NCBI GenBank assembly: GCA_937988745.1
Contig: CALKAR010000208.1
Coordinates: 29,397-93,396 of the forward strand
Length of the DNA stretch: 64,000 bases
Reading direction: 5' to 3'
Source of the DNA: an uncultured Peptococcaceae bacterium
GTDB taxonomy: Bacteria; Bacillota; Limnochordia; Darwinibacteriales; Darwinibacteriaceae
The position numbers were made by a program, and so were the translations under genes. Below, one piece after another: positions 7,965-14,770 of this stretch. The notes below the pieces were generated by a model. It worked only from the letters and a program-made list of their open reading frames with translations, was not told the origin of the DNA and did not search any database. Every line of letters starts with the position of its first letter. Positions within the stretch are counted from its first letter, which is position 1.

Positions 7965-8657
7965 ATGAAAAGATTGAGTCTTGTGTTGGCGCTGGTTCTC
8001 GTACTCTCACTGAGCGTTGGAGCCCTCGCCGGAAACTGGATCGATGGCACATACGAAGGCTATTCTGATGCAGGTGCACGCAGCTTCCAGTATGCTAAGG
8101 TTTATATTGAAAATGGAGAAATCGTCGCCGTTACTCTGCGTGAGTTCACCGATAAGTATCTGGAGAAGGATCCCAACAACTACAACTGGCCACAGTTCGG
8201 TGAGGCTCTCCGCACTCTCGGTGCAAGATTTGTTGAAGCCCAAGGCACCGATGTAGATATCGTTACTGGTGCTACCGGCAGCTGCACTGGCTGGATTCAA
8301 GCGGTAGAACGCGCGCTCGTTAAGGCAAGCCCTGATAAACCAAATAAGAAATACTTTGATGGCACCTTTATGGGTCGTTCCCACTACGATGGCAACCGCG
8401 GTTATTACAAAGTAGTATGGGTAACCATCGAAAACGACAAGATCGTTGACTACAAAGTACAGCGTGTTCTCCCCGATGGAAGCATTCAAGATCCTGCCGA
8501 ATATAACTGGCCTCTCGAACAGGCTCGCGAAGCCTATAAGAAGGCTGCAATCGATAGCACTCCTGGATATGTTGATACTATCAGCGGTGCTACCGGCTTG
8601 ACTTATATGTCCAATATCGCTGTCCGGGACGCCCTGGATGCTGCTTCTATCAACTAA
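7965..8657 (+). CDS. Exported protein with two FMN_bind domains
   Basis: A 230-residue protein. Residues 1-22 form a type I signal peptide (MKRLSLVLALVLVLSLSVGA, cleavage near ALA). Two FMN_bind repeats follow, each starting with a DGTY/DGTF segment and ending in a flavinylation motif: D..VTGAT (T104) and DTISGAT (T210). ApbE-type transferases attach FMN to that threonine by a phosphoester bond. An apbE gene lies at 27121-28155. No lipobox and no later TM segment are seen, so the product is a soluble extracytoplasmic flavoprotein, plausibly an electron carrier outside the membrane. The start follows ACGGAGG. The gene is monocistronic, bounded by a terminator at 8676. Confidence 0.88.
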   Translation: MKRLSLVLALVLVLSLSVGALAGNWIDGTYEGYSDAGARSFQYAKVYIENGEIVAVTLREFTDKYLEKDPNNYNWPQFGEALRTLGARFVEAQGTDVDIVTGATGSCTGWIQAVERALVKASPDKPNKKYFDGTFMGRSHYDGNRGYYKVVWVTIENDKIVDYKVQRVLPDGSIQDPAEYNWPLEQAREAYKKAAIDSTPGYVDTISGATGLTYMSNIAVRDALDAASIN

Positions 8658-8675
8658 ATAGATATATTTAGGCCC

Positions 8676-8705
8676 AAAAAAGCACCCCTCAGCGGGTGCT
8701 TTTTT
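8676..8705. terminator. Bidirectional intrinsic terminator
   Basis: AAAAAAGCACCC-ctcagc-GGGTGCTTTTTT. It has T-runs on both strands and serves the FMN-binding gene (+) and the DUF554 gene (-), whose stop codon falls in the T-run. Confidence 0.95.
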
Positions 8706-9381
8706 ACGCAAAGATGGCAGCCAAAATCACAGCAAGAATAATGCTCGGAAGAAGATTTCCTGCTCGAATCTTTGTGGCTCCAACCATATTCAATCCTAAT
8801 GCAAAGACCAACAGACCACCTGTAGAACTGAGCTCGGCCAATACTGCTTCGTTGAAAAGAGGAGAAATAAGACGAGCCAGCAGAGCAATACTCCCCTGAT
8901 AGATAAAGACCGAAACTGCCGAAAACGCCACGCCTATACCAAATGAAGCTGTAAAAAATATGGAGCTGAGTCCGTCTAGAATTGCCTTAGCATACAAGAC
9001 CTGATGGTCGTTGTAGAGCCCGCTGTTCAGCGAACCGATCACTGCCATAGCGCCCACACAGAAGACCAATGTCGCCGTCATGAAGCCATTACTGAAGTCC
9101 CCGCTTGAATGACCCAGCTTATTCCCAAGGCTAACACCAATCCGCTCCAAACGCCCCTCTAAATCAAGAGCCGCCCCAAGCGCCCCTCCCATGGCCAGCG
9201 CTGCGATAGGAATCAGGAACTGCTGACTTTCTAAAGCCATATCAAATCCGATGAGGCAAACCGCCAGACCGAGTCCCTGTGTAATCGTATCTCTGACATC
9301 GTCCGCAACCTTGACTAGACGGCCAAGGATGCACCCGACCAAAATTGCAGCAGTATTTGCAAAGACACCAGCGAAGACCAA
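8704..9381 (-). CDS. DUF554 (YdfK-like) integral membrane protein
   Basis: A 225-residue hydrophobic protein with about seven predicted TM segments. Family features include an early NTAAILVGCILG helix, GFDMALES, a conserved GAMAVIGSLNSGL segment and ending helices rich in Ala/Ile/Leu. DUF554 proteins are common in Bacillota; transport is suspected but unproven. TTG 9381 is chosen because GGGAGGG lies 9 nt upstream; an in-frame TTG further upstream overlaps that site. It is convergent with the FMN-binding gene and divergent from the Gln-rich gene. Confidence 0.85.
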   Translation of the reverse strand: MVFAGVFANTAAILVGCILGRLVKVADDVRDTITQGLGLAVCLIGFDMALESQQFLIPIAALAMGGALGAALDLEGRLERIGVSLGNKLGHSSGDFSNGFMTATLVFCVGAMAVIGSLNSGLYNDHQVLYAKAILDGLSSIFFTASFGIGVAFSAVSVFIYQGSIALLARLISPLFNEAVLAELSSTGGLLVFALGLNMVGATKIRAGNLLPSIILAVILAAIFA

Positions 9382-9478
9382 TCTACATTTCCCTCCCAAC
9401 AAATGCCAGACCCCGTTTCAGCATAATGAACAGCCCCTGTCCAAACAATATAAGGGAATAAAAAAAGGGGGTCATTTC

Positions 9479-9790
9479 GTGTCTAACCAATATGTAGTAA
9501 ATCAGATCAAACAGATTCTGCAGCAGATGCAGCAGAGTGAAGCGCGCAATGCTCAGCTCCTTCAACAATTGCAGCAAGCTGAACAACAAGCGGTCCAGCA
9601 GACACGCCAGCTGCAGCAACTTGTTTCCCAAATCGATACCAATTTGCCTGTCGGCCAAACAATGCAGAGCGGGTACGGATATCAAACAGTTCCCCAATTC
9701 TCAGAAGGGACCAGCAGTTTCTTCGGAAACTACAGCCAGCCCAAGGATTTCAGCCAACAGGGCTTCAGCTACAGCGGCACACAGTTCTGA
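9479..9790 (+). CDS. Gln-rich coiled-coil protein of unknown function
   Basis: A 103-residue protein I do not recognise. Residues 5-58 form a probable coiled coil, almost every third residue Gln (QQLQQAEQQAVQQTRQLQQL). Residues 59-103 are low-complexity Ser/Gly/Gln/Tyr/Phe, with repeated FS.G or FFGN motifs. There is no signal peptide and no Cys. Start GTG 9479 follows AAGGGGG; no ATG is available in frame near it. Composition resembles small spore-coat or structural proteins, which is only an analogy. It is monocistronic with a hairpin at 9805-9849. Confidence 0.7.
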   Translation: MSNQYVVNQIKQILQQMQQSEARNAQLLQQLQQAEQQAVQQTRQLQQLVSQIDTNLPVGQTMQSGYGYQTVPQFSEGTSSFFGNYSQPKDFSQQGFSYSGTQF

Positions 9791-9804
9791 CGGCAGACAT
9801 TATC

Positions 9805-9849
9805 AAGGGAGATGTTAGGTTAGATTCTACACTACCTCACATCTCCCTT
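9805..9849. terminator. Intrinsic terminator between the Gln-rich gene and fabI
   Basis: AAGGGAGATGT pairs with ACATCTCCCTT, with an inner AGGT/ACCT pair and only a short T tract. It is located between convergent genes and so could end both. Confidence 0.7.
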
Positions 9850-9855
9850 TGAGTA

Positions 9856-10626
9856 TTATAAGCCCATGATATTAAATCCTGTATCCACGAAAATGGTTTC
9901 CCCAGTTATTCCACTGGCCAAGTCACTGACAAGGAAAGCTGCTGTATTCCCCACTTCCCTGCTGTCGACATTGCGCCGCAGCGGGGCTTTTTCAGAATGG
10001 TAGTCGAGAATGTCCACAAATCCAGAAACCCCTCGTGCGGCTAGAGTATTGATTGGACCTGCAGAAATTGCATTTACCCGAACGTCATCAGGGCCTAAGT
10101 CGCTCGCAAGGTACCGAACACTTGCCTCAAGCGCTGCTTTCGCCACGCCCATCACATTGTAATTTGGAATTACCTTTTCGGAACCGTAATAGGTAAGCGT
10201 GACGATCCCTGCACCAGGATTCATAAGGCCTCGAAAAGCTCTAGATAGAGCAACTAGAGAATACGCACTAATGTCGAGGGCTGTCGAAAAAGCTTCTCGA
10301 CTCGTTTCAATGTAGGGCCGTTCCAAAGCTTCCCGAGGAGCAAAAGCCAAAGCGTGCACTAAACCATCAAGTTTGCCTGCGCTTCTTTCAACAGCAGCAA
10401 CCGCTGCCTCGATCTGGCTGTCAATAGTGACGTCACACTCGATAAGCGCCAATGGAGGACGGCTCAATTCACCAAGAAGAGCCTCGACCTTCCCCCGAGC
10501 CCGTTCATTCTGAACGCCTAAGATAAGTTCCGCTCCCTGCTGATCCATTGCCTGAGCGACAGCCCAAGCGATACTGTATTTGTTAGCGATATTGAATATG
10601 GCAACACGTTTATTCTGGAGAATCAT
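9856..10626 (-). CDS. fabI: Enoyl-[acyl-carrier-protein] reductase (NADH), FabI type
   Basis: A 256-residue short-chain dehydrogenase of FabI length. The cofactor-binding N-terminus has NIANKYSIAWAVAQ, a FabI hallmark. The catalytic pair sits in YNVMGVAK (Y-x6-K), followed by SAGPINTLAARG, another FabI signature. It performs the last reduction in each round of fatty-acid elongation in the cytosol. The ATG follows a weak AGGTG. It is monocistronic on the minus strand, downstream of rex and separated from it by a terminator. Many Clostridia use FabK instead, so FabI is mildly informative about lineage. Confidence 0.93.
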   Translation of the reverse strand: MILQNKRVAIFNIANKYSIAWAVAQAMDQQGAELILGVQNERARGKVEALLGELSRPPLALIECDVTIDSQIEAAVAAVERSAGKLDGLVHALAFAPREALERPYIETSREAFSTALDISAYSLVALSRAFRGLMNPGAGIVTLTYYGSEKVIPNYNVMGVAKAALEASVRYLASDLGPDDVRVNAISAGPINTLAARGVSGFVDILDYHSEKAPLRRNVDSREVGNTAAFLVSDLASGITGETIFVDTGFNIMGL

Positions 10627-10714
10627 ACATACACCTCAATTCTTTCAAGGTTATCCTGTATGATTACCCAAATGCTGAAACTAATCCTGCACACCACACC
10701 TGCGCCTTGGTACT

Positions 10715-10752
10715 AAAAAAGGTGCATCGGGTAAGTTCCCAACCGCACCTTT
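10715..10752 (-). terminator. Intrinsic terminator of rex
   Basis: On the minus strand AAAGGTGC pairs with GCACCTTT across a 19-nt loop and is followed by a T-run. It lies a few bases after the rex stop codon. Confidence 0.85.
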
Positions 10753-10760
10753 GAAAACTG

Positions 10761-11417
10761 TCACGACTTTTTCGCTCTTTCATTTAAGCGGAATGACAAG
10801 CGGAGCAGGCTGTCTGTTAGATGCATATGCTCCACGAGAACATCGTCGGGTACCTGCAGATGAATGGGGGAGAAGTTCCAAATACTTCGGACTCCGTTTT
10901 TCACCAAAGTATCACAGATATCCTGACTCACATCTCCTGGCGTGGCAATGATGCCGATGTCTGTAGGATTTTCCTGCAGGTAGTTCTCTAAGTTATCGAC
11001 ATGCTGAATGATGCAGCAGGCATGATAATTGCCCACCAGGTGTTCATCTATATCAAAGATGGCCCGAATTTCAAATCCCCGTTTGCGGAAATTTTCATAG
11101 CTGGCAAGCGCCTTGCCCAGATTACCTGCTCCTACTAAGACCATGGCATAAGTACGGTCCAAACCAAGAATACGGCTGACGTGATGCAGCAGTTCACTTA
11201 CATCGTATCCATAACCCTGCTGTCCAAATGAACCGAAGTAGCTCAAATCAGAACGAATCTGGGCAGCCGTAAAATTCAAAGCTTCGCCTAATTGGGCTGA
11301 CGACACACGATTGACACCCTGGTCACGCAGCGCAGTCAAATAGCGCAGGTAAATCGGCAGCCGGGTCACCACACCTGCGGGAATCCCTTTGTCTTTCTTG
11401 CGTTCTCTGGAAGACAT
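10761..11417 (-). CDS. rex: Redox-sensing transcriptional repressor Rex
   Basis: A 218-residue protein of Rex length. A winged-helix domain (to about 85, with VSSAQLGEAL and AAQIRSDLSYFG) precedes a Rossmann domain with VGAGNLGKAL for NAD(H). Rex represses fermentation and respiration genes and leaves DNA when NADH rises. GAGGAGG lies ahead of ATG 11417. It is monocistronic, with a terminator downstream. A candidate Rex operator sits about 60 nt upstream (11478-11495). Likely targets in the window would be rnf and the Fe-alcohol dehydrogenase, but I see no good site before either. Confidence 0.95.
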   Translation of the reverse strand: MSSRERKKDKGIPAGVVTRLPIYLRYLTALRDQGVNRVSSAQLGEALNFTAAQIRSDLSYFGSFGQQGYGYDVSELLHHVSRILGLDRTYAMVLVGAGNLGKALASYENFRKRGFEIRAIFDIDEHLVGNYHACCIIQHVDNLENYLQENPTDIGIIATPGDVSQDICDTLVKNGVRSIWNFSPIHLQVPDDVLVEHMHLTDSLLRLSFRLNERAKKS

Positions 11418-11477
11418 TTTGCTTCCTCCTCAAATTAAACTCTCTTATTCTCGCAGTTGTCTTCGACACGGCCAACC

Positions 11478-11495
11478 TTGTCTCCTTTTTCACAA
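11478..11495. promoter_or_regulatory. Candidate Rex operator upstream of rex
   Basis: TTGTCTCCTTTTTCACAA has the length and ends of the Rex consensus TTGTGAAnnnnTTCACAA: one half is perfect (TTCACAA) and the other matches 4 of 7. Autoregulation would be expected for rex. Confidence 0.35.
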
Positions 11496-11518
11496 TAATA
11501 GTTTTTGCTAAAGATTTA

Positions 11519-12007
11519 TCATTCGATTACGATTGGGCGCCGTTCTATAACATCTAACCCGCCTACTAAGTCCCTCACTATCACTTCCGCTTCATAAGTT
11601 GTGCGTGGAGCCCACCACGGTACATCTACCCAGATATAAAACCATACTCTTGAAGGTGGGGCTGCTGGACTGTTCAGCGTATACTCTACTAGGTTCTCTT
11701 GGGAATACAGCTTCAAGCCGCTATTAGAACGCAGAACCACATCGACCCGAAGATCGACTAGTGGGTCGGTGCCGCCATCACCAACCGTGAAACCTTCTAC
11801 CTCCAAGTAGGCATACGCGCGGGAGTTTCGGGAAAACACTCCACTGGGATTCGGATCGTAATCCCCCTCACCCCTTACCTCATAAGCCCATTCCGCTTTA
11901 ACAAACTGCATCTGTCCAACTGCTTTATCCTGAGCATGTACCACAAAAGCCAGCATGCACAGCGCAAACAGGAGGAGAGCAGCTGTTACCCGTCTGCGAG
12001 CCAACAT
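11519..12007 (-). CDS. Exported protein of unknown function
   Basis: A 162-residue protein I do not recognise. Residues 1-25 are a signal peptide (RRR, hydrophobic core, cleavage near VHAQ) without lipobox. The mature part is predicted all-beta with Ig-like spacing: acidic/aromatic strands such as RAYAYLEVEGFTV and WFYIWVDVPWW, ending in VIERRPIVIE. That looks like a single extracellular beta-sandwich. A good AAGGGGG precedes ATG 12007. It lies upstream of rex on the same strand, but about 100 nt separates them and rex likely has its own control. Confidence 0.7.
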   Translation of the reverse strand: MLARRRVTAALLLFALCMLAFVVHAQDKAVGQMQFVKAEWAYEVRGEGDYDPNPSGVFSRNSRAYAYLEVEGFTVGDGGTDPLVDLRVDVVLRSNSGLKLYSQENLVEYTLNSPAAPPSRVWFYIWVDVPWWAPRTTYEAEVIVRDLVGGLDVIERRPIVIE

Positions 12008-12028
12008 AACAACCCCCTTTATGATCGA

Positions 12029-12057
12029 TTGACTAGGAAAATCTGCTGACTTATGTC
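12029..12057 (+). promoter_or_regulatory. Candidate promoter for the gene at 12084
   Basis: TTGACT, then a 17-nt spacer, then TATGTC. A CATAAT five bases further on is an alternative -10. It is in the divergent gap between two unknown genes. Confidence 0.35.
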
Positions 12058-12083
12058 ATAATTGTAGTGGAGAGGGTGATTCA

Positions 12084-12401
12084 ATGTTCAAAGGATTACA
12101 AAAGGGCAAATGGAGCCGCCCTACAGATAAATCAGCAGTATATATCGAGATAAGCCCTGGCGATAAATGGGGCATTCGGGTAACCCTCATTGATGACTAC
12201 GCCAAAGTTGAGGCTGTAGACAGCCCAAATAAGGCAACGTATAAAGCACCAGAGCGCTACTGCACAGTTATCAAGCCACCCACTATATTCGAGAAACTCC
12301 GCGGCATCACCTTTGAAGACAAACTAATGGCAGCTGTGGAAGAAAAGCGCAGGGTAGCTGCAGAGGAGAATTCTCGATCAACGAGTTCTCTGTTGGAGTA
12401 G
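12084..12401 (+). CDS. Small cytoplasmic protein of unknown function
   Basis: A 105-residue protein with no match that I recognise. Residues 15-65 look like beta strands (AVYIEISPGDKWGIRVTLID). The C-terminal third is a charged helix (EDKLMAAVEEKRRVAAEE). There is no signal peptide or Cys pair. GAGAGGGTG precedes the ATG. About 100 nt follow before the metallophosphoesterase gene, with no clear terminator, so co-transcription is possible. Confidence 0.65.
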   Translation: MFKGLQKGKWSRPTDKSAVYIEISPGDKWGIRVTLIDDYAKVEAVDSPNKATYKAPERYCTVIKPPTIFEKLRGITFEDKLMAAVEEKRRVAAEENSRSTSSLLE

Positions 12402-12502
12402 AATGTTCCTGTTTAGCCCTACCGCGCTTTAGAAGGAAAAGCTTTACTTAATCACGAACTATCTAGATAAATGCATCTAGGTTACTTGGGAGGATTTCCA
12501 AT

Positions 12503-13105
12503 TTGAAGTTCTTAATTGTTGGCGACACCGTCGACCCCCTTCTGTATGATCATTTTCGAAGGGAACGCTTTCCAGAAAATATCAGTGCAATTTTATCGGT
12601 CGGCGATCTGCCCGCCTGGTATTTGAGCTATTTGATGTCGGTGTTTAATGCACCGCTCTATTATGTTAGGGGAAATCATGACCACTCCTATGATACCAAT
12701 CCCCCTGAAGGGGGCGAAAATATACACGGTAGAGTCATTAATTTTAAAGGCTTGACCATCATTGGGTTTGAGGGTTCGATGTTCTATCACTCGCCAAATG
12801 CTGTTCAGTATACCGAACGAGAAATGTGGTGGACCTGGACAAAGATGCGCTGGCGGTTTATGTTCGGGCGCAAGATTGATATCGTACTCACTCATGCCCC
12901 GCCCTTTGGCATCCACGACGCTGAAGACCAATGCCATCGAGGGTTTTTAACATTTTCGAAGATCATACACAAGTATAAACCTAGATACTTTATCCACGGC
13001 CATACTCATCTTAACTACGGTTTAAAACAGAAACGCGTCGATATTGTTAATGGTACCACGGTGATTAACGGTTACGGGTTTTATATCCTGGACCTCGACG
13101 AATAG
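12503..13105 (+). CDS. Calcineurin-like metallophosphoesterase
   Basis: A 200-residue cytoplasmic protein with the binuclear-metal motifs in order: GDTVD (7-11), GDLPAW (34-39), GNHDHS (57-62), THAPPFGIHD (130-139) and HGHTH (165-169). The first motif carries Asp where many relatives have D-x-H. The family hydrolyses phosphomono- or diesters; the substrate here is unknown. TTG 12503 is set by GGGAGGA upstream. It is followed 26 nt later by the ParB-fold gene, which makes them a likely operon and a hint that the substrate may be nucleotide or nucleic acid. Confidence 0.9.
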   Translation: MKFLIVGDTVDPLLYDHFRRERFPENISAILSVGDLPAWYLSYLMSVFNAPLYYVRGNHDHSYDTNPPEGGENIHGRVINFKGLTIIGFEGSMFYHSPNAVQYTEREMWWTWTKMRWRFMFGRKIDIVLTHAPPFGIHDAEDQCHRGFLTFSKIIHKYKPRYFIHGHTHLNYGLKQKRVDIVNGTTVINGYGFYILDLDE

Positions 13106-13131
13106 CACTGTGGTTAGGAGCGTGATCAGTT

Positions 13132-14058
13132 TTGGTTTTTCGAGGTCATGCCGAATCCTTTGCTGCCCGCAAAGAAAAACATCAGCTAACCGACGCTGTT
13201 GACCTCGGTCTGCGTATTGTTCCCGTGAGCAATATCGTTGGATCAGTGAATCGGTGGCAGGACTTTGACGCCAAGTTCCGCATCCGCAACCGCACAACCT
13301 ACCAGCGTTATCAGCGGATTAAGCAGGCTGTTGAGCGGGGCGAAATTCTGCCGCCTGTGCAGCTTTATAAGGTTAAGGACAGATACTACGTTGTCGATGG
13401 CAATCACCGCGTTGCCGTAGCCAAGGAGGTCGGACAGGTCTATATTGACGCGTATGTGACCGAGTTCCTGCCTTCAGCAGACAGTAAGGAGCACCTGCTC
13501 TGGCGCGAACGCTCCCTATTCCAGCGTCAAACTGGCCTGCTTGATATTGAGCTTACTGAGCTTGGTTCCTACGACAAACTGCTGGCCCAAATTCGAGACT
13601 TTCAAAAGGAAGAATCGGAACGCCTCGAGATAGACCTCACGCTAGAACGAGCAGCCAGCAGTTGGTATGAGGAAATCTATCGGCCGGTTGTAGAGCTGAT
13701 CCGCGAGCAGCGGCTCCTGGATGATTTCCCCAACCGCACAGAAGCAGACCTTTTCCTGTATGCATCTTATCATAAGATTGCCAAGAGCAGACTGACCAAT
13801 CAACAGGTTTCATACCGGGAAGCTCTAGCTGATTTCCAAATTGAACAGCAGAAGTCTTTCGCCGAGCAGCTGAAAGACCTAATAACTGGGTTGTTTACTC
13901 CTTCAGTAGATGATGACCCACGCTGCCCGCACAAGGAGAATCTCCTCATCATGGATGAAGATGGATTGGTTCACGTGGCGCCCAGCTGTCCGGGCTGCAG
14001 ACGGTGCACACATGACCATGATGTAACAATCCAAGATGAAGATGCGCCCTTGTTCTAA
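13132..14058 (+). CDS. ParB-fold / DUF4032-like protein with Cys/His-rich tail
   Basis: A 308-residue protein. Residues about 30-115 resemble the ParB/sulfiredoxin fold, with PPVQLYKVKDRYYVVDGNHR and DGNHR at 89-93. The middle is helical and resembles DUF4032-type proteins (SWYEEIYRPVVELI). The tail carries C265, H267, C286, C289, C292, H294 and H296, a plausible metal site. ParB-fold proteins can bind or hydrolyse CTP or ATP or act on DNA; nothing here fixes the activity. TTG 13132 follows TAGGAG at 11 nt. It is downstream of the metallophosphoesterase and ends before a strong terminator. Confidence 0.65.
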   Translation: MVFRGHAESFAARKEKHQLTDAVDLGLRIVPVSNIVGSVNRWQDFDAKFRIRNRTTYQRYQRIKQAVERGEILPPVQLYKVKDRYYVVDGNHRVAVAKEVGQVYIDAYVTEFLPSADSKEHLLWRERSLFQRQTGLLDIELTELGSYDKLLAQIRDFQKEESERLEIDLTLERAASSWYEEIYRPVVELIREQRLLDDFPNRTEADLFLYASYHKIAKSRLTNQQVSYREALADFQIEQQKSFAEQLKDLITGLFTPSVDDDPRCPHKENLLIMDEDGLVHVAPSCPGCRRCTHDHDVTIQDEDAPLF

Positions 14059-14078
14059 TTCTAAGATAGTAAAAATAA

Positions 14079-14110
14079 AGGCTGTTCCAGATGCGGAACA
14101 GCCTGTTTTT
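14079..14110 (+). terminator. Intrinsic terminator after the ParB-fold gene
   Basis: AGGCTGTTCC-agatgc-GGAACAGCCT followed by GTTTTT. It separates the metallophosphoesterase/ParB-fold transcript from nth, whose ribosome site lies just downstream. Confidence 0.92.
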
Positions 14111-14125
14111 CTTGAGGTGACGCCA

Positions 14126-14770
14126 ATGACAAAGATTCTTGAGATTCTAGAACAGATGTATCCTAACCCAAAAACCGCTCTAAACCATAACTCGCCTTTC
14201 GAGCTTCTAGTCGCCACTATTCTTTCAGCCCAATGTACCGACGAGCGAGTTAATATGATCACTCCGAAGCTTTTTGCCACTTACCCAGATGCCTACGCTT
14301 TGGCGCAAGCCACTCCCGACGAGGTAGCTGAGCTTATTAAGACTGCAGGGCTGTGGCAGACCAAGTCGAAAAACTTAGTGGCCACTGCCAAGATCCTCGT
14401 GGAACAGCATGGGGGCGAAGTGCCCAGGACAAGAGAAGAGCTAGAAAAGCTGCCTGGAGTCGGGCGTAAAACGGCAAATGTAGTGCTGTCGAATGCCTTC
14501 AATATTCCTGCTATCGCAGTCGATACACATGTCTTTCGTGTTGCGAATCGCCTAGGACTCGCAGATGGTAACACTCCCCTCGCCGTTGAAAAACAGCTGA
14601 TGCAAGTAATTCCAAAAGAGAAGTGGCGTGATGCTCATCACTGGCTGATCTATCACGGCAGGCAGATCTGCCATGCCCGCAATCCGAAATGCGAGGACTG
14701 TCCTCTCAAGGATCTCTGCCGCTACTATCAAGAACTAGAATCAGAAGAGCAGAAAAACGACCAAGATTAA
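14126..14770 (+). CDS. nth: Endonuclease III (base-excision repair glycosylase/AP lyase)
   Basis: A 214-residue protein, the usual EndoIII length. The helix-hairpin-helix LPGVGRKTANVV (109-120) carries catalytic K115, and the catalytic Asp is D133 (VDTHVFRV). The [4Fe-4S] cluster ligands are C182, C189, C192 and C198 with canonical 6-2-5 spacing. It removes oxidised pyrimidines from DNA. ATG 14126 follows GAGGTG; the frame is open upstream through the terminator and is not used. The last 30 bp overlap the convergent antiporter-like gene. Confidence 0.95.
   Translation: MTKILEILEQMYPNPKTALNHNSPFELLVATILSAQCTDERVNMITPKLFATYPDAYALAQATPDEVAELIKTAGLWQTKSKNLVATAKILVEQHGGEVPRTREELEKLPGVGRKTANVVLSNAFNIPAIAVDTHVFRVANRLGLADGNTPLAVEKQLMQVIPKEKWRDAHHWLIYHGRQICHARNPKCEDCPLKDLCRYYQELESEEQKNDQD

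Noticed and set aside
8007..8711. A 234-codon minus-strand open frame
   Set aside because: It is the shadow of the FMN-binding protein gene and runs through the terminator at 8676-8705.
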